Source: Chromatiales bacterium (GTDB taxonomy: Bacteria; Pseudomonadota; Gammaproteobacteria; UBA6429; Thiohalophilaceae). From it: DNA of 64,000 nucleotides. The position numbers were made by a program, and so were the translations under genes. Every line of letters starts with the position of its first letter. The stretch's first letter is position 1. The notes beneath the pieces are model-generated. The model saw nothing but the letters and a program-made list of their open reading frames with translations. It was not told the DNA's origin and did not search any database. The DNA is taken from assembly GCA_027032075.1 (NCBI GenBank), contig JALVOC010000183.1, positions 1 to 64,000 of the forward strand, written 5' to 3'. Positions 8,838-18,529 of this stretch are shown one piece after another.

Positions 8838-9767
8838 ATGACCCTTACCGAATTGCGTTACATTATCGCGGTTGCCCAGGAGCGCCATTTTGGCCGTGCT
8901 GCCCGGATTTGTCATGTGAGTCAGCCGACGCTCAGTGTGGCGATTAAAAAGCTGGAAGAGGAGCTGGGTGTCCTGTTGTTCGAGCGCAGCAAGACCGAGG
9001 TGACACTCACCCCCGTGGGGGAACGGATCTTTGCCCAGGCGCAAAGAGTGCTGGAGGAGGCGGAGGGATTGCGTGAAATTGCCAGGCAAGGGCGGGATCA
9101 GCTTAATGCGCCATTGCGTGTCGGCGCTATTTTTACCATCGGCCCTTATCTGTTTCCTCATCTGGTACCGGAGTTACGGGAACAGACGCCATCCATGTCC
9201 TTGCTGATAGAGGAAAATTACACCGCCTCCTTGCGGCAAAAGCTCAAGCACGGCGAGCTGGATGCCATTCTCATCGCCTTGCCGTTTGACGAAGCGGGAG
9301 TGGTGACCCTGCCGCTCTACAAGGAACCATTCGTGATCCTTTTACCCGAATCCCATCCCTGGCAGGAGAAGGAGTATATTCACAGCGAGGAACTGGCGGA
9401 GGAGACCGTGTTGCTGCTGGGCGCCGGTAACTGTTTTCGTGATCAGGTACTGGAGATCTGTCCGGCCTGTGCCCGGCCGGCAAACAGTGAAAGCGCCGAG
9501 ATCGTGCGCAGTGTCGAGGGAAGTTCACTGGAAACCATACGCTACATGGTTGCCTCGGGTATCGGCATCACTGTGCTGCCCTGTACCGCTGCCGGTGCGG
9601 ATCGCTATGCGCAGCGGTTGTTACGTATCAAGCGTTTCACGCCCCCTGTCCCCACGCGTACGGTAGCGCTGGCATGGCGGAAGAGTTTTACCCGGCCACG
9701 TGCCATCGAGGCGTTGCGTCAGGCGCTGCTGACATGCGAGTTGTCGTGTGTGGAAAAAATCGGTTGA
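8838..9767 (+). CDS. oxyR: Hydrogen peroxide-sensing LysR regulator OxyR
   Basis: LysR-type activator of peroxide defence. The winged HTH occupies residues 1-60 (AARICHVSQPTLSVAIKKLE) and the effector domain about 90-300. The redox pair falls at Cys199 and Cys208 in GNCFRDQVLEIC, the same numbering as the disulfide-forming pair of E. coli OxyR, which makes the assignment firm. Length 309 is normal. The divergent partner is the hydrolase-thioredoxin fusion, a plausible target. I do not see a clean four-part ATAG/CTAT OxyR site in the 66-base gap. Confidence 0.94.
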   Translation: MTLTELRYIIAVAQERHFGRAARICHVSQPTLSVAIKKLEEELGVLLFERSKTEVTLTPVGERIFAQAQRVLEEAEGLREIARQGRDQLNAPLRVGAIFTIGPYLFPHLVPELREQTPSMSLLIEENYTASLRQKLKHGELDAILIALPFDEAGVVTLPLYKEPFVILLPESHPWQEKEYIHSEELAEETVLLLGAGNCFRDQVLEICPACARPANSESAEIVRSVEGSSLETIRYMVASGIGITVLPCTAAGADRYAQRLLRIKRFTPPVPTRTVALAWRKSFTRPRAIEALRQALLTCELSCVEKIG

Positions 9768-9791
9768 GGCAGACGACTCGCAGGCATTCGC

Positions 9792-11462
9792 CTATTTCGT
9801 CGCAAGGGCGATTTCAATCCGGTTGCGGCCTTTTTCCTTGGCGAGCCGCAGGGCCTGAAGGGCGGCCGAGGTGAGAGTGGCAAACTCGTTATAGGTGGGC
9901 GAGTCGGCGATCCCGGCACTGAATGTCAGCGGCATGTCATCCTTGCCGGGGGTCAGGCGCATGTCTGCAAAACTTTCCCGGATCCCTTCTATCACCGTGC
10001 TGGCTGCAGCCGCGTCCGTATCCGGCAGGATGACGGCAAACGCTTCACCGCCATGGTGGCCGATGATATCACTGCGGCGCAATCGCTGTTTGAGCAGACT
10101 CGCCATTGTCTTTATCACCGCATCTCCGGCGGCAAAGCCAAAGCGATCGTTCACCCGGCTGAAGTGATCGATATCAATGATGATATAGGACAAAGGTGAG
10201 TTGTTGCGTTGTAAACGGTTCAGCTCGTGCCGTAACAACTCCTTGGTGCTGCTGTGGTTGTACAGGCCGGTGAGGTTGTCGCAGGACATCAGGGCACGTA
10301 GTTTGCGGTAGCGTGCGGCACGGGTTTTCACAGAGGAAAGCAGGTGTGAAATATTCACAGGCTTGTTGAGAAAATCATCGCCACCATGGGTCATCGCAAA
10401 ATTTTTTTCTTCCATGCCGGTCTCGGCGGAGAGAAAGACGATGGGCAGGCCGATACAGGAATTATCCTGGTGGATTATGCTGGCTAGTTCGGTACCGTGG
10501 CACGCCGGCATCGACAGGTTCATGAGGATCAGTTCCGGGTGAAACGCCCGGATATGCTGCATGATCTCCATGGGGTCGTTCACTTCCTGCGTCACCATGC
10601 CGGCCTGTTGCAGCTTAAAGGCGTGGTAGCTGGCGGTTTCGGGTGCGGTATCCATGATGAGGATGCGATAGGGTTCGGTGTGGCGGTGATGCCCCAGCTG
10701 ATCCAGGGTATCCATCAGGGCGGCGTAATCCAGCGGGATGCGGAAGAAGGCGTCGGCGCCGGCGCGCACGGCCGTTAACCGCTGGCGGGTGTCGTCCTTG
10801 GCGGAAACAATGATGATGGGTAACGCAGTCTTGTCCTGCTCTTTGAGTTGCTTGATGAGAGCGTGTGCACCCTCGTCAAGCTGCTCGATGGAAAAAACGA
10901 TTGTGCAGGGAAGCTGCAGCTGCAAGGCGTTCTCCAGTTGTTGCAATGACTCCATTGCAGCCACGGCATAGCCGTAATGCCTGAGCTGTTGCTGCATTTC
11001 CTCCCGTTGTTCCCGCCCTTTCACCAGCATATAGATCAGGCGGGGATCGAGTGGCGGGCTTTCAGCGGGCTGGGGGTGCAAATCCTTATCGTTCCCGGCT
11101 TCCTCCTCAGGGTTGTCACTGGCGGCCCGCTGCAGCTCGGCCAGCAAAGCGGAAACCTGTGTATCAAGATGTGCTGTCAGGCCGTGGCCTTTTTTCAATT
11201 CATTTTTGATGGTGTATTCGATTTCGCGCGCCAGGCGGGTGATGCGGGGAAAACCGAAGCTCGTGCCGGAACCGGCGAGGGTGTGAAACTCGCGCACCAC
11301 CTCTTGCTGCAACTCGGGGTTCTGTGGTGCTTGCATGCTTCGCTGCCAGAGTGCGGACAGCTTTGCAGTACGCTCAGGCAGATTGGCCGCATAGTGTTCC
11401 TGCAGCTCACGCAGTTTCTGCTTGATATCGGGTTCGTCTGACAAGTGCGCTTCCATGATCAT
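9792..11462 (-). CDS. Hpt / double pseudo-receiver / degenerate GGDEF protein
   Basis: A 556-residue signalling protein. The Hpt domain has its phosphoacceptor His60 in HTLAGSGTSFGF. Two receiver-like domains follow. In the first (about 142-258) the phospho-acceptor position is Ser191 (IVFSIEQ). In the second (about 266-380) it is Asn315 (LILMNLSMP), although Lys367 (NKP) remains. The GGDEF domain (about 393-553) has GGEAF at 471-475 instead of GGEEF, so catalysis is doubtful. It may act as a phosphate sink through Hpt or bind nucleotide or protein without making c-di-GMP. ATG 11456 is an alternative start with better ribosome-site spacing. It ends convergent with oxyR. Confidence 0.9.
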   Translation of the reverse strand: MIMEAHLSDEPDIKQKLRELQEHYAANLPERTAKLSALWQRSMQAPQNPELQQEVVREFHTLAGSGTSFGFPRITRLAREIEYTIKNELKKGHGLTAHLDTQVSALLAELQRAASDNPEEEAGNDKDLHPQPAESPPLDPRLIYMLVKGREQREEMQQQLRHYGYAVAAMESLQQLENALQLQLPCTIVFSIEQLDEGAHALIKQLKEQDKTALPIIIVSAKDDTRQRLTAVRAGADAFFRIPLDYAALMDTLDQLGHHRHTEPYRILIMDTAPETASYHAFKLQQAGMVTQEVNDPMEIMQHIRAFHPELILMNLSMPACHGTELASIIHQDNSCIGLPIVFLSAETGMEEKNFAMTHGGDDFLNKPVNISHLLSSVKTRAARYRKLRALMSCDNLTGLYNHSSTKELLRHELNRLQRNNSPLSYIIIDIDHFSRVNDRFGFAAGDAVIKTMASLLKQRLRRSDIIGHHGGEAFAVILPDTDAAAASTVIEGIRESFADMRLTPGKDDMPLTFSAGIADSPTYNEFATLTSAALQALRLAKEKGRNRIEIALATK

Positions 11463-11613
11463 TTTCCGTTGATTTTATATAGTAGAACAAGAACCGGGAT
11501 GATGCCGCAAAATCAAATGCGGCCTCTCTGCCACGGGCAAAAAAGGGTTTTTCTGCATTGCAGCACAGGCTTCCGCTATCAAGTTTGCCCCTGGCATCTG
11601 GTAGAATAGGCGC

Positions 11614-13782
11614 ATGGACATCTCCCCTATCCTCGATCCGCTGAATGAAACACAGCGTCAGGCGGTATGTGCCCCGGGTGGGAACGTACTGGTTCTCGCC
11701 GGCGCCGGCAGCGGCAAGACGCGGGTGCTGGTGCACCGCATCGCCTGGCTGGTGCGGGCCGAGGGGGTTTCCCCCTACGGGATTCTCGCCGTCACGTTTA
11801 CCAACAAGGCCGCTGGCGAAATGCGCAGCCGCATCGAGCAACTGCTGGCGATTCCCGCTAGCGGTTTGTGGGTGGGAACCTTTCACGGCATCGCCCACCG
11901 TTTGCTGCGTGCACACTGGAAGGAGGCGGAGTTACCGCAAACCTTTCAGATCATGGACAGTGAGGATCAGCAGCGCGCCATCCGCCGCCTCATCCGTGAA
12001 ATGGGGCTGGATGAAAACCAGTGGCAGCCGCGGGAAGTGCAGTGGTATATCAACGCACGCAAGGATGAAGGACTGCGGCCCCAGCATCTTCAGCATCATA
12101 ATGATCTCTATCTGCGCCACATGATTGAAATATACCAGGCGTATGAAGCCATGTGCCGGCGCACCGGGGTGGTGGATTTTGCCGAGTTACTGTTACGTGC
12201 GCATGAGTTGTGGCTCAAGCAGCCCGAACTGTTACGCCACTATCAAAATCGTTTTCATCATATCCTGGTGGATGAATTTCAGGACACCAACACCATCCAG
12301 TATGCCTGGTTACGTATGCTGGCGGGCAAAAACGGTCAGGTTTTTGCGGTGGGGGACGATGATCAGTCGATTTATGGCTGGCGGGGTGCCCGGGTGGAGA
12401 ATATTCACCAGTTTTCCAGGGATTTTGAAAACACCAGCACTTTTCGCCTGGAACAGAATTACCGCTCCACCGGCAATATTCTTAACGCCGCCAATGCACT
12501 CATCGCCAACAACAGCGAGCGTCTTGGCAAAAACCTCTGGACCGAGGGTGGCGAAGGTGCACCGATCCGCCTGTATGGCGCCTTCAATGAGCTGGATGAA
12601 GCCAACTACATCGTGGAAAACATTCTCACCTGGGTCGAACAGGGGGGCGCGCGCCGGGAGTGTGCGGTGCTTTATCGTTCCAATGCGCAGTCACGTGTAC
12701 TGGAAGAAGCGTTGATCCGCCAGGGTGTTCCCTACCGGGTGTATGGCGGCTTGCGTTTCTTCGAGCGGCAGGAAATCAAGGATGCGCTGGCCTATCTGCG
12801 GCTGGTGAACAACCGCCATGATGATGCATCCATCGAGCGCGTGTACAACGTGCCGACGCGGGGCCTGGGCAGCCGCACCATGGAGGCAGTCCGGGAGCGT
12901 GCACGCCAGGGTGGTGTTTCGCTCTGGCAGGCGATGTACCACATCGTGGAGGAAAAGAGCCTGCCCTCCCGTGCGCTTTCCGCCTTGAACCAGTTTATCG
13001 GCTTGATTGAAGATCTCGAGCGCGCGGTCAAGGGCCTGCCGCTGCATGAACAGATCGAACATGCGGTGCATAACAGCGGCCTGCTTGGCCATTATGAAAA
13101 AGAGAAGGGTGAAAAAGGCCGGACCCGCATCGAAAACCTGGAAGAGCTGATCGGCGCCGGGCGAAGTTTTGCCAGCGAGGAAGAGGATACCGTTGAGGGA
13201 ATGGACGAACTCTCGGCCTTTTTGGCGCATGCCTCCCTGGAGGCGGGGGAGCAGCAGGGGGACGAATGGGATGATTGTGTGCAGCTGATGACGCTGCATT
13301 CCGCCAAGGGTCTGGAGTTCAGGCAGGTATTTCTCTGCGGGATGGAAGAAGGCCTGTTCCCGCACCGCCTCTCGAGTGAGGATGCGGTGCGTCTGGAAGA
13401 AGAACGGCGCCTGTGTTATGTCGGCATGACCCGTGCCATGGAGCAATTGACCCTCTGTTATGCCGAAAAGCGCCGCCTCTATGGCGAGGAGAACTATTGC
13501 CGGCCATCACGTTTCATCCGTGAAATTCCCGCCGAATTCATCGAGGAGGTGCGATTCCAGGGGGTGGTCAACCAGCCGGTGGCGGCCGGCTCCATTGCCG
13601 TGGCAACAGCAGAGGCTGCCGGGATAAAACTGGGGCAACGGGTATTTCATCAAACATTTGGCGAAGGGGTGGTATTGAACTACGAAGGCGAAGGCCGGCA
13701 TGCGCGCGTGCAGATCAATTTTGAAACCGCGGGCAACAAATGGTTGATGATGGAATATGCGAATCTGGTCGTTGCAGGTTGA
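11614..13782 (+). CDS. uvrD: DNA helicase II (UvrD)
   Basis: Superfamily 1A 3'-5' helicase for mismatch and nucleotide-excision repair. The Q-motif LNETQRQAV is at about 10-18, Walker A AGAGSGKT at 29-36, Walker B VDEFQDTN near 218, then GDDDQSIYGWRGA, LEQNYRST, TLHSAKGLEF and VGMTRAMEQL. The 722-residue length is typical. The C-terminal segment (about 665-722, GQRVFHQTFGEGVV...) is the usual UvrD tail. A TAGAAT box at 11602-11607 could be its -10 element. The gap after the gene (13783-14064) is convergent with the next gene and holds nothing I recognise. Confidence 0.97.
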   Translation: MDISPILDPLNETQRQAVCAPGGNVLVLAGAGSGKTRVLVHRIAWLVRAEGVSPYGILAVTFTNKAAGEMRSRIEQLLAIPASGLWVGTFHGIAHRLLRAHWKEAELPQTFQIMDSEDQQRAIRRLIREMGLDENQWQPREVQWYINARKDEGLRPQHLQHHNDLYLRHMIEIYQAYEAMCRRTGVVDFAELLLRAHELWLKQPELLRHYQNRFHHILVDEFQDTNTIQYAWLRMLAGKNGQVFAVGDDDQSIYGWRGARVENIHQFSRDFENTSTFRLEQNYRSTGNILNAANALIANNSERLGKNLWTEGGEGAPIRLYGAFNELDEANYIVENILTWVEQGGARRECAVLYRSNAQSRVLEEALIRQGVPYRVYGGLRFFERQEIKDALAYLRLVNNRHDDASIERVYNVPTRGLGSRTMEAVRERARQGGVSLWQAMYHIVEEKSLPSRALSALNQFIGLIEDLERAVKGLPLHEQIEHAVHNSGLLGHYEKEKGEKGRTRIENLEELIGAGRSFASEEEDTVEGMDELSAFLAHASLEAGEQQGDEWDDCVQLMTLHSAKGLEFRQVFLCGMEEGLFPHRLSSEDAVRLEEERRLCYVGMTRAMEQLTLCYAEKRRLYGEENYCRPSRFIREIPAEFIEEVRFQGVVNQPVAAGSIAVATAEAAGIKLGQRVFHQTFGEGVVLNYEGEGRHARVQINFETAGNKWLMMEYANLVVAG

Positions 13783-14064
13783 ATCACCGTACCGAGATCG
13801 CTCCCCCCTGCCAGACCGCCCTTCTCTTTCAGCCTCATCGGAAAAATCTGTAGGCAAAAACAGAGTTGTTTCCAGCATAAGCCAGTGATATCGCAATTAT
13901 TACAATGGCAGGATGAGGCTGATTTTTGACTGTGGGTCAATCCGGGCTTCACAGTGTGGTTGGCAAGCGTGAATTATGGATGGTGCTGAAAGAAAGCCTT
14001 CTCTGTGCCGGTGGAGAGGGAGTCGGGCCGTGCTGACCCACGAACGGTTCTGAAGAGCACTGTT

Positions 14065-16935
14065 TCAGTTCAGGATGACTTCACTTGTTATCCCGGGGCG
14101 GGAGACATGCAGCGCCGAGAGGGGTTTGCTCAAATAATGCCCCTGGGCGTAATCCACACCATAGAGCTTCAACAGCCCGAGGGTTTCCTCGTTTTCGACA
14201 AACTCGGCAATGGTTTCCTTGTTGAGCGCGTGGGCGATCTGGTTCATGGATTGCACCATCGCCTGATCCACGCCGGAGTATGCGAGGTTTTTCACAAAGG
14301 AACCGTCTATTTTAAGTTTGTCCACCGGCAGATGCTTGAGGTAAGCGAACGAACTGAAGCCGGTGCCAAAATCATCCAGGGCAAACTGGCAACCCATGTC
14401 CTTCAGCTGGTGAATAAAGCGGGTGGCCTCGGCAAGATTTGAGATGGCCGCCGATTCGGTGATCTCAAAAGTGAGAGAGTGCGGTGTCAGCAGGGCATCG
14501 CGCAGGATGCTATTGATCAACGGAAGCAGCTCCTTGTCTTCGAAGGCGCGTGCCGAGAGGTTGATGGCAAAGCGCACCTTGTCATTGTTGGTGTGCAGAT
14601 CGGCAAGTTTGTACATGGCCTGTTTCACCACCCAGCGGTCCACGTGGTTGATCAGTCCAAAACGGTCTGCCGCCGGCATGAAGCCGCCGGGAAGGATGAG
14701 GCCGCCATCATCGAGGGTCATCCGCAGGAGCACTTCGTAATCGTGGATTTGCCCGTTATGGATGGAAACGATGGGCTGGTAAGCCAGTCTGAATTTATCG
14801 TTCTCATAAGCATCCCGCACGCGGGTGGCCCAACCCATGTCTTCCGCCATGCCGTCCTTCTGGCGATCGTCCGGGTTGTAGAGATGCAGGCAGTTGCGAC
14901 CCTGCGACTTGGCAATGTTGCAGGCGAGATCGGCCTGTGAGAGGGAATCATCACCATCGAAGGTGGAGCTGTTGATCATCGTGGCACCGATGCTGCAAGT
15001 TACGTTAAAGGCCTGGCCGTCTTCAAAGAAACGGTAGTCTTCAAAGAGCTTGCGTATATGGTCCGCCACCATGCGGGTGCCTTCGAGGTCCACATCGTAA
15101 AGCAGAATGGTAAACTCATCACCTCCAAAACGGGCAAGCAGATCGCCTTCACGCAGATGGGCGCGCAGGATCTGCGAACATTCCACCAGCAGGCGATCCC
15201 CCGCGGCATGGCCGAGAGTGTCATTCACATATTTGAACTGATCCAGATCGAGATAGAGTAAGGCGCATTCCGCCCCGCTGCGTTCCACCCGGGCAATCTC
15301 GCGCTCCAGTTCCTGCTGGAAGTAATTGCGGTTGAACAATCCGGTCAGACTGTCGTGCTGTGCCTGATAGGCCAGTTCTTCTTCATAGGCTTTCTGTTCG
15401 GTGATGTCGCGGGCGGTGCCGGTGATTTGCACCACCTCTCCTTCGGCATTGAACTGCGGGCGGGCGTTGAAGCTGATATGGCGGCGGTAGCCGAATTTGT
15501 CGAAATGAACGGTTTCATACCCCACCATTTCCTCACCGTTTTTCATCGCCTCATGTGCTGCTTTATCGCGCTCGGCCGATTCAGGTGACTGGAACTCGGA
15601 AAAATGGCGGTGCAGCATTTCTGCAGGGGTATAGCCATAGATGCGCGTCACCGCATCATTGAGATATGTCCAGTAACCCTCCACGTTCATACTCCAGACC
15701 AGATCGTGTGCGGTTTCCACCAGATCACGATAACGGGCCTCGGCTTCGAGCAGCATTTTTTCCGCTGCCTTGCGGTCGGAAATGTCCGCCACCATCAGGG
15801 TGTAGTAATCCTGATTGTCCATTTGCATGCTGCTGGCGCGTAAAGATACCGGGATGGAGAAGCCCGAGCGGTGCTGGCTCTCCAGCTCGATTTCATTGGC
15901 ATAGCCGTGGGTGTTTTTCAAACTGTCGATACTGAAATCAGGCAGCAACCAGCTCAACGGCTTGCCACGGATATCGATACAGCTGTAGCCAAACAAACGT
16001 TCCGCGGCGGGATTGAATGTTTCAATTTCGTTATCGTGGTTTACCACGATAATCGCCTCCGCCGCATTGTTGACGATGGCCTGCATGTGCGACTCCTGAT
16101 CGCCAAGGCGGCGGAAGAGACGTCCGAGTGTCTGGATGAGGTAACCGATTTCATCGATGGAGCGGGGGCGCATGCGGCTGGCGAGTTCCAGGTAGTTGGA
16201 GGCACCGCTGCTGCTGATCACATCCTGTACCGGTGATAATGACTGGTTGAGACTGCGAATGGCGATAACCGAGATGGTAAAGGCGATCAGCCCCATCATT
16301 CCCCAGGCAAGGATAATTTCCAGTGAAAGGAAGCCGGTGCGCCACCAGTAGAAGTTCAGCACAATGGCGCTGGTGAGCATCGGGATGTAACCACCGATGA
16401 GCAGCATTTTGGATTTCATCGAGGTATGAACATGGTCGAGGCCGGAATACTGTGCGGCACGGCCAAGCAGGGAGAGGGCAAGCAAATAGGTTGGCATGGC
16501 CAGCAGAATGGTGATCACCAGTTGCAGCAGCATAAAACGCAGCAGGCTGAGGTAGGCGGGATAACCCTCACTGATGACGCCAAACCAGTGCTGTACCGTG
16601 GGGAGGATCAGCACCAGGAGCAAAAAGAACGCCCAGTAACAATCGCTGAAACCATCCAGCCGCAACCGTTTTTGTTCCGCCGCAGGCGTGTCGGCCTGCG
16701 GAGCGGCCAGTTCGACAAGGGGTTGCAGTACATTGTAGAAATGCCGCAGCATCCAGATCAGCAGGCCAAAATAGATGCCGAAAAGAATCGGAGCCAGGGG
16801 CCAGGTGAGCAGTTGGCGGAGATCCACCATGTCGAGTACAGATGCAACGCCATAGCCAAACAGCGGCGTCAACGCAAAGGTGCAAGCCATGTAAAACAGA
16901 ATCTGGTTGGTTATGCGTTTCAGGTATTGTTGCAT
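14065..16935 (-). CDS. Membrane PAS-PAS-GGDEF-EAL cyclic-di-GMP protein
   Basis: A 956-residue bifunctional c-di-GMP regulator. About the first 245 residues hold several hydrophobic segments (for example ILFYMACTFALTPLFGYGVA), followed by a short HAMP-like linker (SMRPRSIDEIGYL region). Two PAS domains come next: one from about 275 (AIVNNAAEAIIVVNHDNEIE) and a second from about 405, ending in the PAC-like ITGTARDITEQK. The cyclase domain has an intact RFGGDEF and DLDQFKYVND. The EAL domain starts YEVLLRM (an EVL variant) and keeps NLSARAF, DDFGTGFSS and KIDGSF, so both halves look functional. Both neighbours are transcribed away from it or end against it, so it is monocistronic. Confidence 0.93.
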   Translation of the reverse strand: MQQYLKRITNQILFYMACTFALTPLFGYGVASVLDMVDLRQLLTWPLAPILFGIYFGLLIWMLRHFYNVLQPLVELAAPQADTPAAEQKRLRLDGFSDCYWAFFLLLVLILPTVQHWFGVISEGYPAYLSLLRFMLLQLVITILLAMPTYLLALSLLGRAAQYSGLDHVHTSMKSKMLLIGGYIPMLTSAIVLNFYWWRTGFLSLEIILAWGMMGLIAFTISVIAIRSLNQSLSPVQDVISSSGASNYLELASRMRPRSIDEIGYLIQTLGRLFRRLGDQESHMQAIVNNAAEAIIVVNHDNEIETFNPAAERLFGYSCIDIRGKPLSWLLPDFSIDSLKNTHGYANEIELESQHRSGFSIPVSLRASSMQMDNQDYYTLMVADISDRKAAEKMLLEAEARYRDLVETAHDLVWSMNVEGYWTYLNDAVTRIYGYTPAEMLHRHFSEFQSPESAERDKAAHEAMKNGEEMVGYETVHFDKFGYRRHISFNARPQFNAEGEVVQITGTARDITEQKAYEEELAYQAQHDSLTGLFNRNYFQQELEREIARVERSGAECALLYLDLDQFKYVNDTLGHAAGDRLLVECSQILRAHLREGDLLARFGGDEFTILLYDVDLEGTRMVADHIRKLFEDYRFFEDGQAFNVTCSIGATMINSSTFDGDDSLSQADLACNIAKSQGRNCLHLYNPDDRQKDGMAEDMGWATRVRDAYENDKFRLAYQPIVSIHNGQIHDYEVLLRMTLDDGGLILPGGFMPAADRFGLINHVDRWVVKQAMYKLADLHTNNDKVRFAINLSARAFEDKELLPLINSILRDALLTPHSLTFEITESAAISNLAEATRFIHQLKDMGCQFALDDFGTGFSSFAYLKHLPVDKLKIDGSFVKNLAYSGVDQAMVQSMNQIAHALNKETIAEFVENEETLGLLKLYGVDYAQGHYLSKPLSALHVSRPGITSEVILN

Positions 16936-17187
16936 GCTGTATCGTTATCGTTATTGAAATAGATGCCGTTTGCCGCTGCAAGGGCGGGTGCGGCATCAAA
17001 TCCCTTTTTCTATTTCCAGTTAATTTGTGATAATGACAAAATCTCCGGGGTGGTACCAGTCATAACTGTGGGCGTGGTGCACAATATTGCAGGCAGCCTG
17101 CTGTGCGGGCGACCATGATTGACAGCTTAGTGCTTGTTTTCTTTGAATAAATTTTGATAACAATATGCAAGATTGAGGAAACAGAAT

Positions 17188-18270
17188 ATGAAACGTCGGG
17201 ACTTCATCAAAAAAGCCGGGGGTGGCACGCTGCTTGCCACCGGCCTGGCTGCCGCCGCACCAACCCTCATGGCGGCGCCGCAGTTCAGGTGGAAAATGGT
17301 GACCACCTGGCCGAAAAATTTTCCAGGCCTGGGCACCGGCGCCAATAAGCTGGCAAAGCTGATCACGGAGATGAGCGGCGGGCGTCTCAGGGTGAAGGTG
17401 TATGGGGCGAAGGAGCTGGTGCCGGCCTTCGAGGTATTCGATGCGGTCTCCCGCGGCACGGCTGAAATGGGCCATGGTGCCGCCTATTACTGGAAGGGCA
17501 AAAGCGAGGCGGCGCAATTTTTTGCCGCGGTGCCCTTTGGCCTCAATGCTCAGGAGATGAATGGCTGGCTTTACTACGGTGGGGGGATGAAATTGTGGCA
17601 GGAGTTATATGCCCGTTTCAATCTGGTACCCTCGCCTGCAGGCAATACCGGCGTGCAGATGGGGGGATGGTTCAACAAGGAGATTAATTCGCTCAAGGAT
17701 CTCAAGGGCCTGAAGATGCGTATCCCCGGTCTTGGGGGAGAGGTGTTGAAACGTGCCGGCGGAACGCCGGTTAATTTGCCGGGCGGCGAGTTATATACTT
17801 CCCTGCAGTCCGGCGCGATCGATGCGACGGAATGGGTTGGTCCCTACAACGATCTTGCCTTCGGGCTCTACAAGGCTGCCAAATACTACTATTACCCGGG
17901 CTGGCATGAGCCGGGCACCACGCTCGAAGCGATTATCAATCAAAAAGCCCTGGCCGCGCTGCCGAAGGATTTGCAAACCATCGTGCTGAATGCCTGCAAG
18001 GTGGTGAATCAGGATATGCTGGCGGAATATACCGCCCGCAACAATGCCGCACTGCACACGCTGATCACCAAACACAAGGTCGAGTTGCGCCAGTTCCCCG
18101 ATGACGTATTGAAAAAATTGCGCCAGTTGTCGGATGAGGTGGTCGCCGAGATAGCCGCAAAGGACAAATTTACCAGCAAGGTTTACCGCTCCTTCAAGCA
18201 ATTCCGCGATGAAGCCATGGCGTGGCACCGTATTTCCGAACAGGCCTATTTGCGTGCCCGCGAGATGTGA
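17188..18270 (+). CDS. TRAP-type dicarboxylate-family solute-binding protein, Tat-exported
   Basis: Periplasmic binding subunit of the DctP type. ATG 17188 is used because GAGGA lies eight bases upstream; an earlier TTG overlaps that site. The N-terminus MKRRDFIKKAGGGTLLATG is a twin-arginine signal. Typical DctP segments include FRWKMVTTWPKNFPGLGTGA, LKDLKGLKMRIPG and the ATEWVGPYNDLAFG binding region. The 360-residue length fits. No DctQ or DctM permease gene is adjacent, so the partner must lie elsewhere. WKMVTTWP-type members are often annotated for 2-oxo acids or similar, but the substrate cannot be told from sequence. A TTGACA at 17119-17124 may be part of its promoter. Confidence 0.9.
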   Translation: MKRRDFIKKAGGGTLLATGLAAAAPTLMAAPQFRWKMVTTWPKNFPGLGTGANKLAKLITEMSGGRLRVKVYGAKELVPAFEVFDAVSRGTAEMGHGAAYYWKGKSEAAQFFAAVPFGLNAQEMNGWLYYGGGMKLWQELYARFNLVPSPAGNTGVQMGGWFNKEINSLKDLKGLKMRIPGLGGEVLKRAGGTPVNLPGGELYTSLQSGAIDATEWVGPYNDLAFGLYKAAKYYYYPGWHEPGTTLEAIINQKALAALPKDLQTIVLNACKVVNQDMLAEYTARNNAALHTLITKHKVELRQFPDDVLKKLRQLSDEVVAEIAAKDKFTSKVYRSFKQFRDEAMAWHRISEQAYLRAREM

Positions 18271-18303
18271 AAACAAACCGGCAGCAGCAATAACGGGATT
18301 CAA

Positions 18304-18465
18304 TGTTTTATTTACCCCCTCATCCTGGCCTTCTCCCGGAGGAAGAAGGAATCGCTTCGATTGACCGGCAGGGCCAATTTTATCTCGTCTATATCATTCC
18401 GTGTTTGTAGCCGTTTCATTATCAGGGGTTTGCCAAATATCCGGTTTGAGTTGGTGGGACAGCAA
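18304..18465 (+). repeat. Dispersed ~160-bp repeat, copy 1
   Basis: Nearly the same sequence recurs at 40462-40619 in the same orientation, with a few substitutions and short indels. The most conserved part runs from a CCAATTTTATCTCGTC block to GAGTTGGTGGGACAGCAA. It lies between the TRAP protein and a small gene, so it is not coding overlap. A frame in both copies reads CQISGLSWWDS. Confidence 0.85.
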
Positions 18466-18529
18466 TGACTTCAGATATAAAATAAAAAGGCAGCCTTCCC
18501 TGGCCACAGGTTTGGGGAAACAGTTTTTG

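Noticed and set aside
13783-14064. Looked for a terminator or small gene between uvrD and the GGDEF-EAL gene
   Set aside because: No stem with T-run and no frame with a ribosome site was found.
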